Assembly (NCBI GenBank): GCA_013213785.1
Contig: JABSPZ010000009.1
Location: 62,001 to 126,000, forward strand
Direction: 5' to 3'
Source: Henriciella sp.
Lineage (GTDB): Bacteria > Pseudomonadota > Alphaproteobacteria > Caulobacterales > Hyphomonadaceae
Length of the DNA stretch: 64,000 nt
Shown piece after piece: positions 8,799 to 18,817 of the stretch. How positions within the stretch are numbered: position 1 is the stretch's first letter; each line of letters starts with the position of its first letter. Below the pieces are notes generated by a model. It searched no databases, was not told where the DNA came from, and saw nothing but the letters and a program-made list of their open reading frames with translations. The position numbers and the translations under genes were made by a program.

Positions 8799-9089
8799 AT
8801 GTCCCGCGTATGTGAACTTACTGGCACCGGCCCAATGGTCGGACACAATGTCAGCCACTCAAACATCAAGACCAAGCGCCGGTTTATGCCAAACCTGGTG
8901 AACGTGACCCTGCACTCAGAAGCTCTGGATCAGAGATTCTCTATGCGCGTCGCTGCCAAGGCGCTCCGCACAGTTGATAAACTGGGTGGTCTGGATGCCT
9001 ATCTCGCGAAAGCAAAGGACGATGTCCTGTCTGCGAAAGCGCTGAAGATCAAAAAGAACATTGCGAAGAAAGCTGAAGAGGCCGCTTAA
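8799..9089 (+). CDS. rpmB: 50S ribosomal protein L28
   Basis: Large-subunit ribosomal protein, 96 residues. The bL28 signature is complete: [21 protein letters not shown] at the start, then [11 protein letters not shown] and the '[20 protein letters not shown]' block. The C-terminal extension ([18 protein letters not shown]) is the lysine/alanine-rich tail usual in alphaproteobacteria. It is monocistronic, between its own promoter and a strong terminator. Confidence 0.97.
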   Translation: MSRVCELTGTGPMVGHNVSHSNIKTKRRFMPNLVNVTLHSEALDQRFSMRVAAKALRTVDKLGGLDAYLAKAKDDVLSAKALKIKKNIAKKAEEAA

Positions 9090-9110
9090 GCGATCTCAGC
9101 TCTTTTTTCG

Positions 9111-9141
9111 AACGCGCTCTGGTGACCAGGGCGCGTTTTTT
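9111..9141 (+). terminator. Intrinsic terminator of rpmB
   Basis: AACGCGCTCTGG (9111-9122) pairs with CCAGGGCGCGTT (9126-9137) over 12 bp with one G-U pair and a 3-base loop, followed by a T-tract. It lies 21 bases past the rpmB stop. Confidence 0.9.
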
Positions 9142-9204
9142 GTTGCCCAATTGCCATTCGAGCAAAGCCGACTAGGTTTAGCGACTGCTATTGGGAGACA
9201 GCAA

Positions 9205-10872
9205 ATGCGTTACTTGATCGCCGCCTTGGCGGGAATCGGCCTGACCGCGTGTCAGCCTGCCGATCAATCAAATTCTGAGTCGCAAGCCAGCGCGCCTGCG
9301 CCTGAACTCACCGTCTTTACGGGCGGTACGATTTATACGGGCCTTGGCGATCAAACCGCTGACGCCGTCACAATCGATGATACCGGCCGGATTGTTGCGG
9401 TGAGCCCGCCCGGTTCAATGGATTGGAGCGAAGACGAGGTCACGCTGATCGACCTTGGCGGCGCCGTCATGTTCCCTGGATTTGTTGATGGTCACGCGCA
9501 TTTGCTTGGTATTGGCGAGCGAGAGCTAACCTTGAACCTGGAAGGGACCGCTTCAATCGGCGAGCTCGTCACGCGTATCGAGTCTGAAGTGCAAGGCCGA
9601 CCTGCGGGTCAGGTTGTGTTCGGCCGAGGATGGATCGAAACCGGCTGGCCAGAAGCACGGATGCCATCGGCCAGCGATCTCGATGCGGTGAGCCCAGACA
9701 ATCCCGTCATTCTCACCCGCGCCGATGGACATGCTCTGGTCGCGAATACTGCCGCCCTCGTTGCAGCAGGAATTACCGATGAAACGCCTGACGTGCCTGG
9801 CGGGAAGATTGAACGTGATGCTGACGGCAAAGCGACGGGCATGCTGATCGATAATGCGATGGGGCAAGCTTATGCACTGGTCTCAGAGCCGACCCCAGAG
9901 GATATCACGCGCGCCTTTGTCGTAGGCTCAAGCGCTTATGCGGCGAGGGGGTGGACCGGCGTCCATAATATGAGCGTGAATCCTCGCGATGCCGCAACCA
10001 TGGAGCGATTGGACTTAGAAGGGCGCATGCCGCTTCGCTTGCACAACGCTTATGACCGCGAAGGGTTCGAAATCGCTGCAAACCGCGCGCATGAGACAGA
10101 CACGATCACCAATCGCTCGGTCAAACTTTACATGGACGGCGCATTGGGCTCGCGCGGCGCCTTGCTGATTGAGCCTTATTCCGATCGTCCGAACACAAGT
10201 GGCTTGTCTCTGATGGAGCCGGACCTTCTTGCAGAGCTCATGGATCGTGCCGCAAACGAAGACGTCCAGCTGGCGATCCATGCGATTGGAGACCTCGCGA
10301 ACCGCCGAATTCTGGATGAATACAATACGGGTGGCTTTCCTGCAGATCTGCGGTGGCGGATCGAGCACACTCAGATCCTTCACCCTGATGACATTACGCG
10401 CGTCGCTGAACTTGGGCTGATCGCGTCCATGCAACCAAGTCACGCGATCGGAGATTTGAAATTCGCGCCAGATCGCCTGGGTCCAAATCGCCTCTATGGC
10501 GCTTATGCGTGGCAAACTTTGCTGGACACCGGCGCAGTTGTGCTCGGCGGATCAGACGCTCCGGTTGAGATCGGAACGCCGCAGATCGAGTTTTATGCCG
10601 CTGTGGCGCGCAAGGACTTACAAGGTTTCAGCAATGAAGACTGGTACGCGGAAGAGGCGCTCAGCCGAGAGCAGGCGCTCTCCCTCTTCACCACAGCTCC
10701 AGCCTTTGGCGCCTTCATGGAGGATGAGCTCGGCACGATTGAAGTTGGCAAACTCGCAGATTTTACGGTGTTTGACCGCGACCTGATGACGATCCCGGAA
10801 GCCGAAATTCTGCAAGCTCAAACGGTTATGACCGTGGTTCACGGCGAGATCGTTTATTCTGCAGCCGAATAG
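9205..10872 (+). CDS. YtcJ-like amidohydrolase lipoprotein
   Basis: A 555-residue metal-dependent amidohydrolase of the YtcJ/PF07969 family. ATG 9205, preceded by GGGAGA, yields a lipoprotein signal (MRYLIAALAGIGLTAC, lipobox LTAC), so the enzyme is probably anchored in the periplasm. The metal-binding HxH is in VDGHAHLLG; later landmarks are KLYMDGALGSRGA, the histidine in 'LAIHAIGD', and the late metal aspartate in 'GGSDAPVE'. The open frame upstream of 9205 overlaps the rpmB terminator and is not coding. Substrate unknown: relatives act on amides or N-acyl amino acids. The last codons overlap the convergent hydrolase. Confidence 0.88.
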   Translation: MRYLIAALAGIGLTACQPADQSNSESQASAPAPELTVFTGGTIYTGLGDQTADAVTIDDTGRIVAVSPPGSMDWSEDEVTLIDLGGAVMFPGFVDGHAHLLGIGERELTLNLEGTASIGELVTRIESEVQGRPAGQVVFGRGWIETGWPEARMPSASDLDAVSPDNPVILTRADGHALVANTAALVAAGITDETPDVPGGKIERDADGKATGMLIDNAMGQAYALVSEPTPEDITRAFVVGSSAYAARGWTGVHNMSVNPRDAATMERLDLEGRMPLRLHNAYDREGFEIAANRAHETDTITNRSVKLYMDGALGSRGALLIEPYSDRPNTSGLSLMEPDLLAELMDRAANEDVQLAIHAIGDLANRRILDEYNTGGFPADLRWRIEHTQILHPDDITRVAELGLIASMQPSHAIGDLKFAPDRLGPNRLYGAYAWQTLLDTGAVVLGGSDAPVEIGTPQIEFYAAVARKDLQGFSNEDWYAEEALSREQALSLFTTAPAFGAFMEDELGTIEVGKLADFTVFDRDLMTIPEAEILQAQTVMTVVHGEIVYSAAE

Positions 10873-11762
10873 ACTTTCGTCGCATCAAAGTGATCAAGCA
10901 TCAGCTTGGTGATTTGCGGTAAAAAGCGCGGTGGAACGTCATGGCCCATGCCGTCCATGACTTCCATGCGCGCGCCGCGAACCAGTTTCGCGATGTCATA
11001 CCCACCTTCGATTGGGACAAGCGGATCTTTGTTGCCGTGGACGACCAAGGTTGGGGATTTGATGCTACGCGTGTGTTTGCGGAAGTCACCTGAGGCGACG
11101 ATGGCTGACATTTGCCGCAGAACGCCGGCAGGGTTAAAGGCCCGGTCATATGACCGGGTAATCCGATCTCTCATCCCGTTTGTATTCTGGTCTTCGCCAG
11201 GCGTACCGATCACGCCGAACGTCGCGACGGATTGATCGATAATCTCGTCTCGGCTGTTTGGCTGCGGACCGCGGCGGATCATCGCTTTCATAACATTGCC
11301 AGATGGACGCGGGAGTTTTGGGTTTCCGGTTGTGGTCATAATAGCCGTTAGGCTCTTAACCCGGTCCGGTGCCATTGAGGCCACGTGCTGACCGATCATA
11401 CCGCCCATGGAAATACCAACGAGATGCACTTCATCCAGCTTTAGCGCATCCATCAGGCCCAGCGTATCGCGCGCCATATCCGCCAGTTCGTAAGGTGTTT
11501 TCAGCTTAATGCCGATCCGGCGAAGAATGATCTGGCGCAGGATGCTCGGTGATTTTTCGCCCGTATGATGGTGGGAGAGGCCGATGTCTCGATTGTCGAA
11601 CAGGATGACCCGGTAGCCGCCGCTGACCAAGTCTTCGACCAGCTTGTCCGGCCACATAGTCAATTGCCCGCCGAGGCCCATAATCAATAAGGCGACGGGG
11701 GTGTCCTCAGCGCCAAACGCTTCGTATTCTATATCAATCCCGTTCGCTGTGACCTTGGCCAT
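10854..11762 (-). CDS. Alpha/beta hydrolase
   Basis: A 302-residue alpha/beta-hydrolase fold protein. It shows the oxyanion region 'LIMGLGGQLTMWP', the strand 'FDNRDIGLS', the nucleophile elbow GISMGG (catalytic serine), the late aspartate in 'VVHGNKDPLVP' and the final histidine in 'MDGMGHDVP'. It resembles lipase/esterase-like hydrolases of the TAP/epoxide-hydrolase groups; substrate unknown. The ATG at 11762 has AGGA at good distance; a TTG three codons earlier abuts that site and is unlikely. The 3' end overlaps the convergent amidohydrolase by 19 bases, and both proteins end in VYSAAE. Confidence 0.85.
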   Translation of the reverse strand: MAKVTANGIDIEYEAFGAEDTPVALLIMGLGGQLTMWPDKLVEDLVSGGYRVILFDNRDIGLSHHHTGEKSPSILRQIILRRIGIKLKTPYELADMARDTLGLMDALKLDEVHLVGISMGGMIGQHVASMAPDRVKSLTAIMTTTGNPKLPRPSGNVMKAMIRRGPQPNSRDEIIDQSVATFGVIGTPGEDQNTNGMRDRITRSYDRAFNPAGVLRQMSAIVASGDFRKHTRSIKSPTLVVHGNKDPLVPIEGGYDIAKLVRGARMEVMDGMGHDVPPRFLPQITKLMLDHFDATKVYSAAE

Positions 11763-11906
11763 GACCTTCAATCCTATTTGCTCTGGCGGGAGATGTAGGG
11801 TGTTCGGACGCAGACAACAATCAATCTTTCACGGCCTTCCGAACAAGGGCTGACAGGTTTGGCGCATCGGCCTAGGCAGTTTTCAGAGCGGTTAAAGGGG
11901 AAGACC

Positions 11907-12494
11907 ATGAGCGAAGATGAAACCGGTGGAAACGGCAATATCTTCCAAAGACTGGCGTCTATTTTGATGATCAATCGCTATAGCGGCGGAAGCGGGTTCA
12001 GCGGGGCGGCGACGTGGGTCGCGATGATCAGTGCAATTACCGGAGGCTATGTCGGATTGTCGACTTATCAGCTCGATGTCTCCAAGCAAATTGATCAAAG
12101 CGTCGAGAAATCGTTCGATATGATCCAGGCCTATAATAGCGAGGATATGACCGAGCCTCGGGCGCGGGTGATGTCTTATGTTTACGCCAAACGCGAATGT
12201 GATGCGCGCTATATTAATCGCGATCTGAACGACGCTGACTATGTGCGTGTCTTGGAATTTTTTGATCTGGTGCATGCCTGCGTCGAGGCAAAACTCTGCG
12301 ATGAGGCGACGTCGAAGCGGTTTTTTGAGCCGCATGCGAGCTTTCAGTGGCCGATTTTGAGCCAAGTTGTTGAAAACATGCGGTCTGAAACCTATGCCTC
12401 AATGTCCGTGCGGTCTGATCCAGGATTTGCCATTGGAATGGCGACATTTGCGGATCCAGAGGCGAGCGCACCGCCGTGTGACGGCAATTTTTAG
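11907..12494 (+). CDS. Hypothetical single-span membrane protein
   Basis: A 195-residue protein that I do not recognise. After a short polar N-terminus, one hydrophobic segment spans roughly residues 33-53 (FSGAATWVAMISAITGGYVG); the rest is a soluble, mainly helical domain with several cysteines (KRECDARY, HACVEAKLCDEA, PPCDGNF). The layout recalls DUF4760-type proteins, but I cannot confirm it. ATG 11907 follows GGGGAAG; the 16-codon extension upstream has no ribosome site. It is divergent from the alpha/beta hydrolase and 107 bases before cobS. Confidence 0.6.
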   Translation: MSEDETGGNGNIFQRLASILMINRYSGGSGFSGAATWVAMISAITGGYVGLSTYQLDVSKQIDQSVEKSFDMIQAYNSEDMTEPRARVMSYVYAKRECDARYINRDLNDADYVRVLEFFDLVHACVEAKLCDEATSKRFFEPHASFQWPILSQVVENMRSETYASMSVRSDPGFAIGMATFADPEASAPPCDGNF

Positions 12495-12601
12495 CCCCCG
12501 GAATTACAGCTCGATTCCGAGCTTCCCCCAATGTCACACTTGGCGCGGCGCGCGGTTGTGTTAGGTGACCCTTCTGAATGAGTTGATGAAAGACGACCGC
12601 A

Positions 12602-13585
12602 ATGACCGTGATGAGCGATAGCGACGCCCTGCAGGGTATGGAACCAACGGAAAAAATCGATGTTCGCGAGGTGTTTGGCCTCGAGACAGAGATGGTCGTG
12701 CACGGCTTTAAAGATCGCACAGAATATGTCCCTGCGATTGATGAGTCGTATCGCTTCGACCCACAGACCACGATGGCGCTTTTGGCGGGCTTCGAGCACA
12801 ATCGCCGCGTTATGGTTCAGGGCTATCACGGCACCGGTAAGTCGACCCATATCGAACAAATCGCGGCACGCCTGAATTGGCCTATGATCCGCGTGAACTT
12901 GGACAGCCACGTCTCACGGATCGATATGGTCGGTAAGGACGCTATTGTTCTGAAAGAAGGCGCGCAGGTCACCGAATTCCGTGAAGGGATCCTGCCATGG
13001 GCCCTTCAGCGCCCTGTCGCGATCACTTTTGACGAATATGATGCTGGTCGCCCAGACGTGATGTTTGTGATCCAGCGTGTACTTGAGGCAAGCGGGAAAC
13101 TGACCCTGCTCGACCAAAACCGCGTGATCGAGCCAAACCCGCACTTCCGTCTCTTCGCGACCACCAATACGGTTGGCCTCGGCGATACGACCGGTCTCTA
13201 TCACGGGACGCAGCAGCTGAACCAAGGTCAGATGGACCGTTGGAGCATCGTTACGACGCTGAACTATCTTGAGCATGATGCTGAAGTTGAGATCGTCGCA
13301 ACGAAGGCAGGCGACGTCGATAAAGAGACGCTCGGCAAAATGGTGACGCTCGCGGATCTGACGCGGAACGCCTTTATGAACGGCGATCTGTCGACTGTTA
13401 TGAGCCCGCGGACCGTGATCACATGGGCCGAAAACTATGCGATCTTCAAAGATCTCGGGCATGCGTTCCGGATGACCTTCTTGAACAAATGCGACGAGCT
13501 GGAGCGCCCATTGGTCGCTGAAATGTACCAGCGTTGCTTTGCCGAGGAGCTGCCGGAAAGTGCCCTCATGGTGCGGGTCGCCTAA
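12602..13585 (+). CDS. cobS: CobS-like AAA+ ATPase (cobaltochelatase subunit)
   Basis: A 327-residue MoxR/CobS-type AAA+ ATPase. Walker A is [10 protein letters not shown], Walker B is '[15 protein letters not shown]', with sensor 'LFATTNTVG'. The GYHGTGKST form and 'EVFGL' N-terminus are characteristic of CobS, which with CobT and CobN inserts cobalt into hydrogenobyrinic acid diamide in aerobic B12 synthesis. No cobN or other cob gene is in the window. An alternative ATG lies three codons downstream (MSDSD). cobT follows after one intervening gene. Confidence 0.9.
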   Translation: MTVMSDSDALQGMEPTEKIDVREVFGLETEMVVHGFKDRTEYVPAIDESYRFDPQTTMALLAGFEHNRRVMVQGYHGTGKSTHIEQIAARLNWPMIRVNLDSHVSRIDMVGKDAIVLKEGAQVTEFREGILPWALQRPVAITFDEYDAGRPDVMFVIQRVLEASGKLTLLDQNRVIEPNPHFRLFATTNTVGLGDTTGLYHGTQQLNQGQMDRWSIVTTLNYLEHDAEVEIVATKAGDVDKETLGKMVTLADLTRNAFMNGDLSTVMSPRTVITWAENYAIFKDLGHAFRMTFLNKCDELERPLVAEMYQRCFAEELPESALMVRVA

Positions 13586-13676
13586 GACCCGCGCACGCCA
13601 GTAACAGCGCTTTTCACGAATATTTATCCACTCAGGCCTATGGTCACCCGTTCTTCGGTTAGACCATGGGACGATC

Positions 13677-14888
13677 ATGCTGGATAAGTATCTGCAACCA
13701 AAACCTGCTTTGCTGTTCGTCCTGTTGATGGCGAGCATCCAGTATTTACTCTATTGTAAGCTGCTATTCTGGCCGTCTGAGTCGTTTACCTATGCCGGCG
13801 ATTTCGTGGTTTTCTGGCCGGCCGCAAACGCCATCCTCGATGGTAATATGACCTCTCTCTATATCGGTGACGGTATGCATGACGCGATGCTCCACTACCG
13901 ACCTGAAGGGGCACTGGAGCGGCTAACCTGGCAATATCCACCGCATGCGGGCTTGGTTTTCAGCCCGATCGGTCTGCTTCCATTCCCGGTCGCATACATG
14001 ACTTGGTTTGCGCTTGGTGTTGCGGCGCTGGCGGGCTCACTGGTCGTTGCGGGCGTCAACCGACGCGCGATTATCGCCTTGCTCCTGACATGCCCGATAT
14101 TCCTCGCTCTGATCACCGGGCAAATAGCTCTGTATATGACCAGCCTCATGGTCTTGGCCGTGTTCTGGGCAAAGTCGCGTCCAATCCTCGCAGGCCTCGC
14201 CGCCGGATTACTGACCATCAAGCCGCAGCTCGGCATCTTTTTGCCACTGGTTTTCATCGCAGGCGGACATTGGCGGGCCTTCGCATCTGCTGCGGTGTTT
14301 AGCCTGACGCTTTGGATCGGCTCGGTTGCGCTGCTAGGTGTGGACACTTGGATGGCGTTCTTCGAGCGTCTTGGCTTGGTCTCGGATTTGGTCAGCGAAG
14401 GCGTCATGCCGTATAACAGAATGCTGAACATCTATGCCGCGAGCAATTTTGCAGGCCTGCCGCAAAGCGTGGCGTATGGGATTACCGCGATCGGGGCAAT
14501 TGTCGCCGCGGTGGCAGTATTTTGGACCAGCCGCAAAACAGAAGATCCGAGATGGCGCTATGCGGTATTGGCGACAGCGACACTGCTAGTGACGCCTTAT
14601 TCTTGGTATTACGAACTGGCCCTGGCGCTGCCAGCTGTTTGGTTTGCTATCGAGCAGGGGTATCGCAAAGGCTGGTTGGAATATGAGCGTGAATCTGCGG
14701 CCATCCTCTTTGTCCTTGCCGTATCACTCCCAGGGCCCGAACTCTCGGCTGGGGTCTCGGTTCCATTCTTGGTTATGATCGCAGTGAGTGTGATTGTTGG
14801 TCGCCGTGTGGCGTTCGAGCTGACTGGAAATTCGGCACGGTCATCCTCCAATTCCGATCTCGGTGCTCAGGCTCTGCAAGAAGCGTAG
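13677..14888 (+). CDS. Glycosyltransferase family 87 (DUF2029) membrane protein
   Basis: A 403-residue polytopic membrane protein with about ten hydrophobic segments. It matches the GT87/DUF2029 pattern: an early loop 'YAGDFVVFWPAA' with the catalytic-type aspartate, 'WQYPPHAGLVFSPIGLLP', and 'GLLTIKPQLGIFLPLVF'. Family members (best known from mycobacteria) are polyprenyl-phosphomannose-dependent mannosyltransferases; the substrate here is unknown. It lies between cobS and cobT, same strand, 91 and 79 bases from them, and has no evident link to B12 metabolism. Confidence 0.85.
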   Translation: MLDKYLQPKPALLFVLLMASIQYLLYCKLLFWPSESFTYAGDFVVFWPAANAILDGNMTSLYIGDGMHDAMLHYRPEGALERLTWQYPPHAGLVFSPIGLLPFPVAYMTWFALGVAALAGSLVVAGVNRRAIIALLLTCPIFLALITGQIALYMTSLMVLAVFWAKSRPILAGLAAGLLTIKPQLGIFLPLVFIAGGHWRAFASAAVFSLTLWIGSVALLGVDTWMAFFERLGLVSDLVSEGVMPYNRMLNIYAASNFAGLPQSVAYGITAIGAIVAAVAVFWTSRKTEDPRWRYAVLATATLLVTPYSWYYELALALPAVWFAIEQGYRKGWLEYERESAAILFVLAVSLPGPELSAGVSVPFLVMIAVSVIVGRRVAFELTGNSARSSSNSDLGAQALQEA

Positions 14889-14967
14889 TCTCACAATACC
14901 TGTGACAAACAGCACTCAGATCTGAATTCGTCTTCGCAAATCGCATCGCGCGCGCTAAGTGACGCGA

Positions 14968-16956
14968 ATGAGTAAAACTGACGAAGCCCCGTACGAGCTG
15001 TTTAAACAAGCCTTGGCAACAACGGCCAAAGCGATGAGCCAAACGCGGGATGTCGAAGTTTCCTTTGCCGGCGATGGTCCACGGGCCGAAGCTGAACGGA
15101 TCGTCCTGCCGCCACCACCGAAAGATCTGGCTCCCGAGTTAGCAGCTCAAGCGCGCGGCGAGGCCGATGCCACGGCGCTGCGTATGGCCCACCATGACGC
15201 AGTCTCGCACGCCCGGCTTCGACCAAGCAGTGAGGTTGGGCGCCAAGTCTATGAAGCGGCTGAACGGGCGCGAATTGAAAGCATCGGCGCGCGAGCTATG
15301 GATGGCACGGCGAACAATCTCGATGCGGCTTTGTCAGCGCGATGCGAGAAAGCTGGCTACTCCCGTATGGAGGACCGCCAAGAAGCACCACTCGCACCAG
15401 CCGTCGAATTACTGCTGCGTGAGCGCCTGACCGGGCGTGCATTGCCCGCTGAAGCGGAAGGTATTGCGTCGCTGTGGCGCGATGAAGTCAACTCGCGCGG
15501 AACCAATACGCTCGAAAAGCTGGTCGATCAGCTGCACGATCAAGAAGCGTTCGCGAAAACCGTCCAAGAACTGATCCGTGACCTTACTAAAGGCGACGAG
15601 GTCAGCGATGATCAGGGCGAGCAGGACGAAGAATCTCAAGAAGAGACAGAGCAAAGCAATCAGGAGAACTCTTCGGAAGATGGCGAGTCGGGTGAAGAAA
15701 CCGAAGGCGCCACAATGGAAGAGGTTGAGGCCGGTGAAGCCGAGGACATGGAAGGCGAGGAAACGAATGTTTCTGTAGATGCTGATGTCGATATGGACGC
15801 CGACGACAATCCTGAAGACACCGATGATGGCACAAAACCGCTGCGCCCGAATTTCCGGGAAGGCGATGATGCTCAGCGCTTCCAATACAAAGCCTTTACG
15901 ACCGCGAATGATGAAGTCGCCCAGGCTGCTGATCTCTGTGACCCAGAAGAACTCACACGCCTGAGAGCCTATTTGGATCACCAGCTCGATAGCTTGCAGG
16001 GCGCGGTCTCTAAACTCGCCAACAAGCTGCAACGCCGCCTGATGGCGCAGCAGAACCGGTCCTGGTCTTTCGATCTGGAAGAAGGCGTGCTGGATACAGC
16101 GCGTCTCACACGCGTCATCACCGATCCAACGGCGCCGCTCAGCTTCAAACAGGAAGATGACAGCAATTTCCGCGACACGGTCGTAACGCTGCTGCTCGAT
16201 AATTCAGGGTCCATGCGCGGTCGCCCAATCATGGTTGCGGCTCTCTGTGCAGACATTCTTGCGCGGACTTTGGAGCGGTGCGGGGTTAAAGTTGAAATTC
16301 TCGGCTTCACGACGAAAGCCTGGAAAGGTGGATTAAGCCGCGAGGATTGGGTCAAAGCGGGCAAGCCTGCAGGACCAGGTCGCCTGAATGATCTTCGCCA
16401 TATTGTCTATAAATCAGCCGACGCCCCTTGGCGCCGGGCCCGCAAAAATCTCGGGCTGATGATGCGCGAAGGGCTGTTGAAAGAGAATATTGACGGCGAA
16501 GCGCTGCTTTGGGCGCATGACAGGCTTATGGGTCGCCCTGAACAGCGCAAAATCATGATGGTGATTTCAGATGGTGCGCCGGTGGACGACTCGACCTTGT
16601 CCGTCAATGTCGGCAATTATCTTGAGCGCCATCTGCGGCAGGTGATTGAAGAGCTGGAAACGCGCAGTCCAATTGAGCTCATTGCGATCGGTATCGGCCA
16701 TGATGTCACCCGCTATTACAAACGTGCGGTGACCATTGTCGACGCAGAGCAGCTTGGCGGCGCAATGACCGAACAACTTGCAAGTCTGTTTGATGAGAAC
16801 GGAGACGCGCCAAAGCCAGAGGCGATGGTTGTTCCGCCACTCACGCGCGAAACGGTGCGCCCTGGCGGCGCGACGAGCGGAGCAGGGGCCGGCGCGCCTC
16901 GGTATGGCGGCGCGAAAGTCGGCTCAGGCCGCGATGTTCGCCGCACTCGGATGTAA
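14968..16956 (+). CDS. cobT: CobT-like cobaltochelatase subunit (vWA domain)
   Basis: A 662-residue CobT protein. Three parts are visible: an N-terminal helical region, a central highly acidic linker (about residues 212-290, rich in Glu/Asp/Ser), and a C-terminal von Willebrand A domain with the MIDAS motif DNSGSMRG (start of vWA) and a later '[11 protein letters not shown]'. CobT partners CobS as the chaperone-like AAA+/vWA motor of CobN cobaltochelatase. ATG 14968 gives the usual start ([14 protein letters not shown]); a GTG three codons earlier is possible. No cobN is seen nearby. Confidence 0.9.
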   Translation: MSKTDEAPYELFKQALATTAKAMSQTRDVEVSFAGDGPRAEAERIVLPPPPKDLAPELAAQARGEADATALRMAHHDAVSHARLRPSSEVGRQVYEAAERARIESIGARAMDGTANNLDAALSARCEKAGYSRMEDRQEAPLAPAVELLLRERLTGRALPAEAEGIASLWRDEVNSRGTNTLEKLVDQLHDQEAFAKTVQELIRDLTKGDEVSDDQGEQDEESQEETEQSNQENSSEDGESGEETEGATMEEVEAGEAEDMEGEETNVSVDADVDMDADDNPEDTDDGTKPLRPNFREGDDAQRFQYKAFTTANDEVAQAADLCDPEELTRLRAYLDHQLDSLQGAVSKLANKLQRRLMAQQNRSWSFDLEEGVLDTARLTRVITDPTAPLSFKQEDDSNFRDTVVTLLLDNSGSMRGRPIMVAALCADILARTLERCGVKVEILGFTTKAWKGGLSREDWVKAGKPAGPGRLNDLRHIVYKSADAPWRRARKNLGLMMREGLLKENIDGEALLWAHDRLMGRPEQRKIMMVISDGAPVDDSTLSVNVGNYLERHLRQVIEELETRSPIELIAIGIGHDVTRYYKRAVTIVDAEQLGGAMTEQLASLFDENGDAPKPEAMVVPPLTRETVRPGGATSGAGAGAPRYGGAKVGSGRDVRRTRM

Positions 16957-17011
16957 TTCTTTCATCTTCCTGCCCTATTCGTGCGCTTAGACCGGCTCGA
17001 GTGAGGTTCAC

Positions 17012-18061
17012 ATGCGTTTCTTGTCTATAATTGTCCTAGCCGCTTTGGGCGCTTGTACAGCGGCCGACGTGCAGCCTACCGAGCCACGTGAAGAGATCGT
17101 TGCCGCACCCGCTTGGGGTTTCGCGGAGCAAGCGCCAGCCTTACGCGCGCAGTCCTGTCCGGAGGGTGTTTCTTTTCGCCGAGCGGACTCGATTTCCATT
17201 CGTGTGATTGAAGCTGAGCGCGGAACGGCCAACGCGCGTGACTTACACTTTTCGGGCATGTCTCTCGCTGGCGCTTGGCACTTGGAGAGTGAAAGCGGTT
17301 TTGGCGGCCTATCTGGGCTTGATGTGATGCGGTCCGGATCGCTCCTCGCGATTGCTGATAATGGCAAGTTTGTCTGGATCAGCATTGATCCAGATACCGG
17401 TGCACCCGATGGCATCGGTTCTATGGCTTACATGCACGATGGCGAAGGAAATGTTTGGTCCAACAAGCGGGCGGCAGATGCGGAAGGCCTATCTTTCCGA
17501 GACGGTTTAGCGCTCGTCAGTTTTGAACAAGACTACCGGATCGAAGCCTATGATTTGGAAGGATGCGGGGCGGCGGCGCGTGCAGCGCTGGCTGAACGGC
17601 TTGATCCTGTCGTGGATGGCAATCGGCTTGGCGGCAATCGAGGGCCTGAGGCGCTGGCTTTGGTCGGGGATCAGCTTTCACTCGGTTTTGAGACCCACGC
17701 ATCCGGCGGCTCCCCAGTTGGCGAGCTCAGCGTCGATGGCACGCTCAACAATCTGCGCCGTACCGAGCAGCCCGCATTATACTTGCTCACCGGGATGGAT
17801 GCCGCAGATGGTTTGATCGCGAAAATCTTCCGCGCCTACGATCCGGTTCAGGGGCCGCGCGGCCTCGTGCGGGTTGAAACCGCTGAGGGTTTAATCGCTG
17901 AGGCGAAGCTGAAAAAGCCGCTTCCGGTTGATAATTATGAAGGTATCGCGATCGGCAGAGCCCCTTCAGGACAAACGCGTATTTGGCTGATCTCTGACGA
18001 TAATTTCAGCAATAGCCAACGCACCCTGTTGCTTGCATTGGACTTGGACCCCGCTTCCTGA
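17012..18061 (+). CDS. Esterase-like activity of phytase family lipoprotein
   Basis: A 349-residue protein with a lipoprotein signal (MRFLSIIVLAALGAC) and a beta-propeller domain of the 'esterase-like activity of phytase' family (PF13449). Typical stretches are GFGGLSGLDVMRSGSLLAIADNG, 'RAADAEGLSFRDG' and the C-terminal 'PVDNYEGIAIG' with 'LISDDNFS'. In many alphaproteobacteria such a gene follows cobT, as here (55-base gap). The enzymatic activity of the family is poorly defined. GTGAGG precedes the ATG. The TauE/SafE gene follows 12 bases later and is probably co-transcribed. Confidence 0.85.
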   Translation: MRFLSIIVLAALGACTAADVQPTEPREEIVAAPAWGFAEQAPALRAQSCPEGVSFRRADSISIRVIEAERGTANARDLHFSGMSLAGAWHLESESGFGGLSGLDVMRSGSLLAIADNGKFVWISIDPDTGAPDGIGSMAYMHDGEGNVWSNKRAADAEGLSFRDGLALVSFEQDYRIEAYDLEGCGAAARAALAERLDPVVDGNRLGGNRGPEALALVGDQLSLGFETHASGGSPVGELSVDGTLNNLRRTEQPALYLLTGMDAADGLIAKIFRAYDPVQGPRGLVRVETAEGLIAEAKLKKPLPVDNYEGIAIGRAPSGQTRIWLISDDNFSNSQRTLLLALDLDPAS

Positions 18062-18073
18062 GAATAGGGGCCT

Positions 18074-18817
18074 ATGGGGCACGATCCAATCTTCTGGGCG
18101 GTGGCGGTGTTTTCCGTCCTGATCACTGGCATTTCCAAAGGCGGATTTGGCGGCCTCGCTCTTTTGGCTGTGCCATTGATGGCACTTGTGATTTCACCGG
18201 TCCAAGCCGCCGGGATCATGTTGCCCATTTTGATCATCATGGATTGGGTTGGGGTCTTGACCTATCGCAAACATTGGGACCGAACGCTTTTGCTGCTCAC
18301 TCTGCCCGGAGCGATCCTGGGCATCGTCGCAGGCGGACTGCTTGCTGGATATGTCGATGATCAAGTTGTGCGTATCGTGGTCGGCGTGATCGCCGTTTTG
18401 TTCGCAATCTACGGGGTCTTCAAGCCGACTGGCGGCGACGCATTCATCAAAAACAATCGACCTCTGGGCGTGATCTCGGGCACGGTGGCGGGCTTTACCA
18501 GTTTTGTCGCCCACGCAGGCGGGCCGCCTTATCAGGCTTACGCGATCCCGCAGGGCCTCGACAAACGCATCTATGCGGGCACGGCCGTGATGTTTTTCTT
18601 CGTCGTCAACTTTGTGAAAGTGGTCCCGTACGCCATGTTGGGACAATTCGATCAAACCAATCTGACCACGTCTCTAATCCTCATCCCGATTGCGCCGTTC
18701 GGGGTCTTATTCGGAGCTTGGCTCGTCAAACATATCGATCAGGTGCTGTTCTACCGCATCCTCTATGGTTTGATCTTCACCGTGGGGCTCAAGCTTTTAT
18801 GGGATGGGCTGACTTAA
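18074..18817 (+). CDS. TauE/SafE family sulfite exporter-like permease
   Basis: A 247-residue membrane protein with about seven or eight hydrophobic segments and the TauE/SafE hallmarks: an N-terminal GISKGGFGG, a repeat-half 'GFTSFVAHAGGPPYQAY', and small-residue-rich helices. The family moves sulfite, sulfoacetate or other small anions across the inner membrane. It begins 12 bases after the phytase-like gene. Its TAA overlaps the stop of the convergent TlpA gene within a TTAA palindrome. Substrate not inferable. Confidence 0.88.
   Translation: MGHDPIFWAVAVFSVLITGISKGGFGGLALLAVPLMALVISPVQAAGIMLPILIIMDWVGVLTYRKHWDRTLLLLTLPGAILGIVAGGLLAGYVDDQVVRIVVGVIAVLFAIYGVFKPTGGDAFIKNNRPLGVISGTVAGFTSFVAHAGGPPYQAYAIPQGLDKRIYAGTAVMFFFVVNFVKVVPYAMLGQFDQTNLTTSLILIPIAPFGVLFGAWLVKHIDQVLFYRILYGLIFTVGLKLLWDGLT

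Noticed and set aside
15409-16032. 207-codon open frame on the minus strand inside cobT
   Set aside because: Lies opposite the acidic Glu/Asp-codon linker, which naturally gives a hydrophobic Leu/Phe-rich antisense frame.
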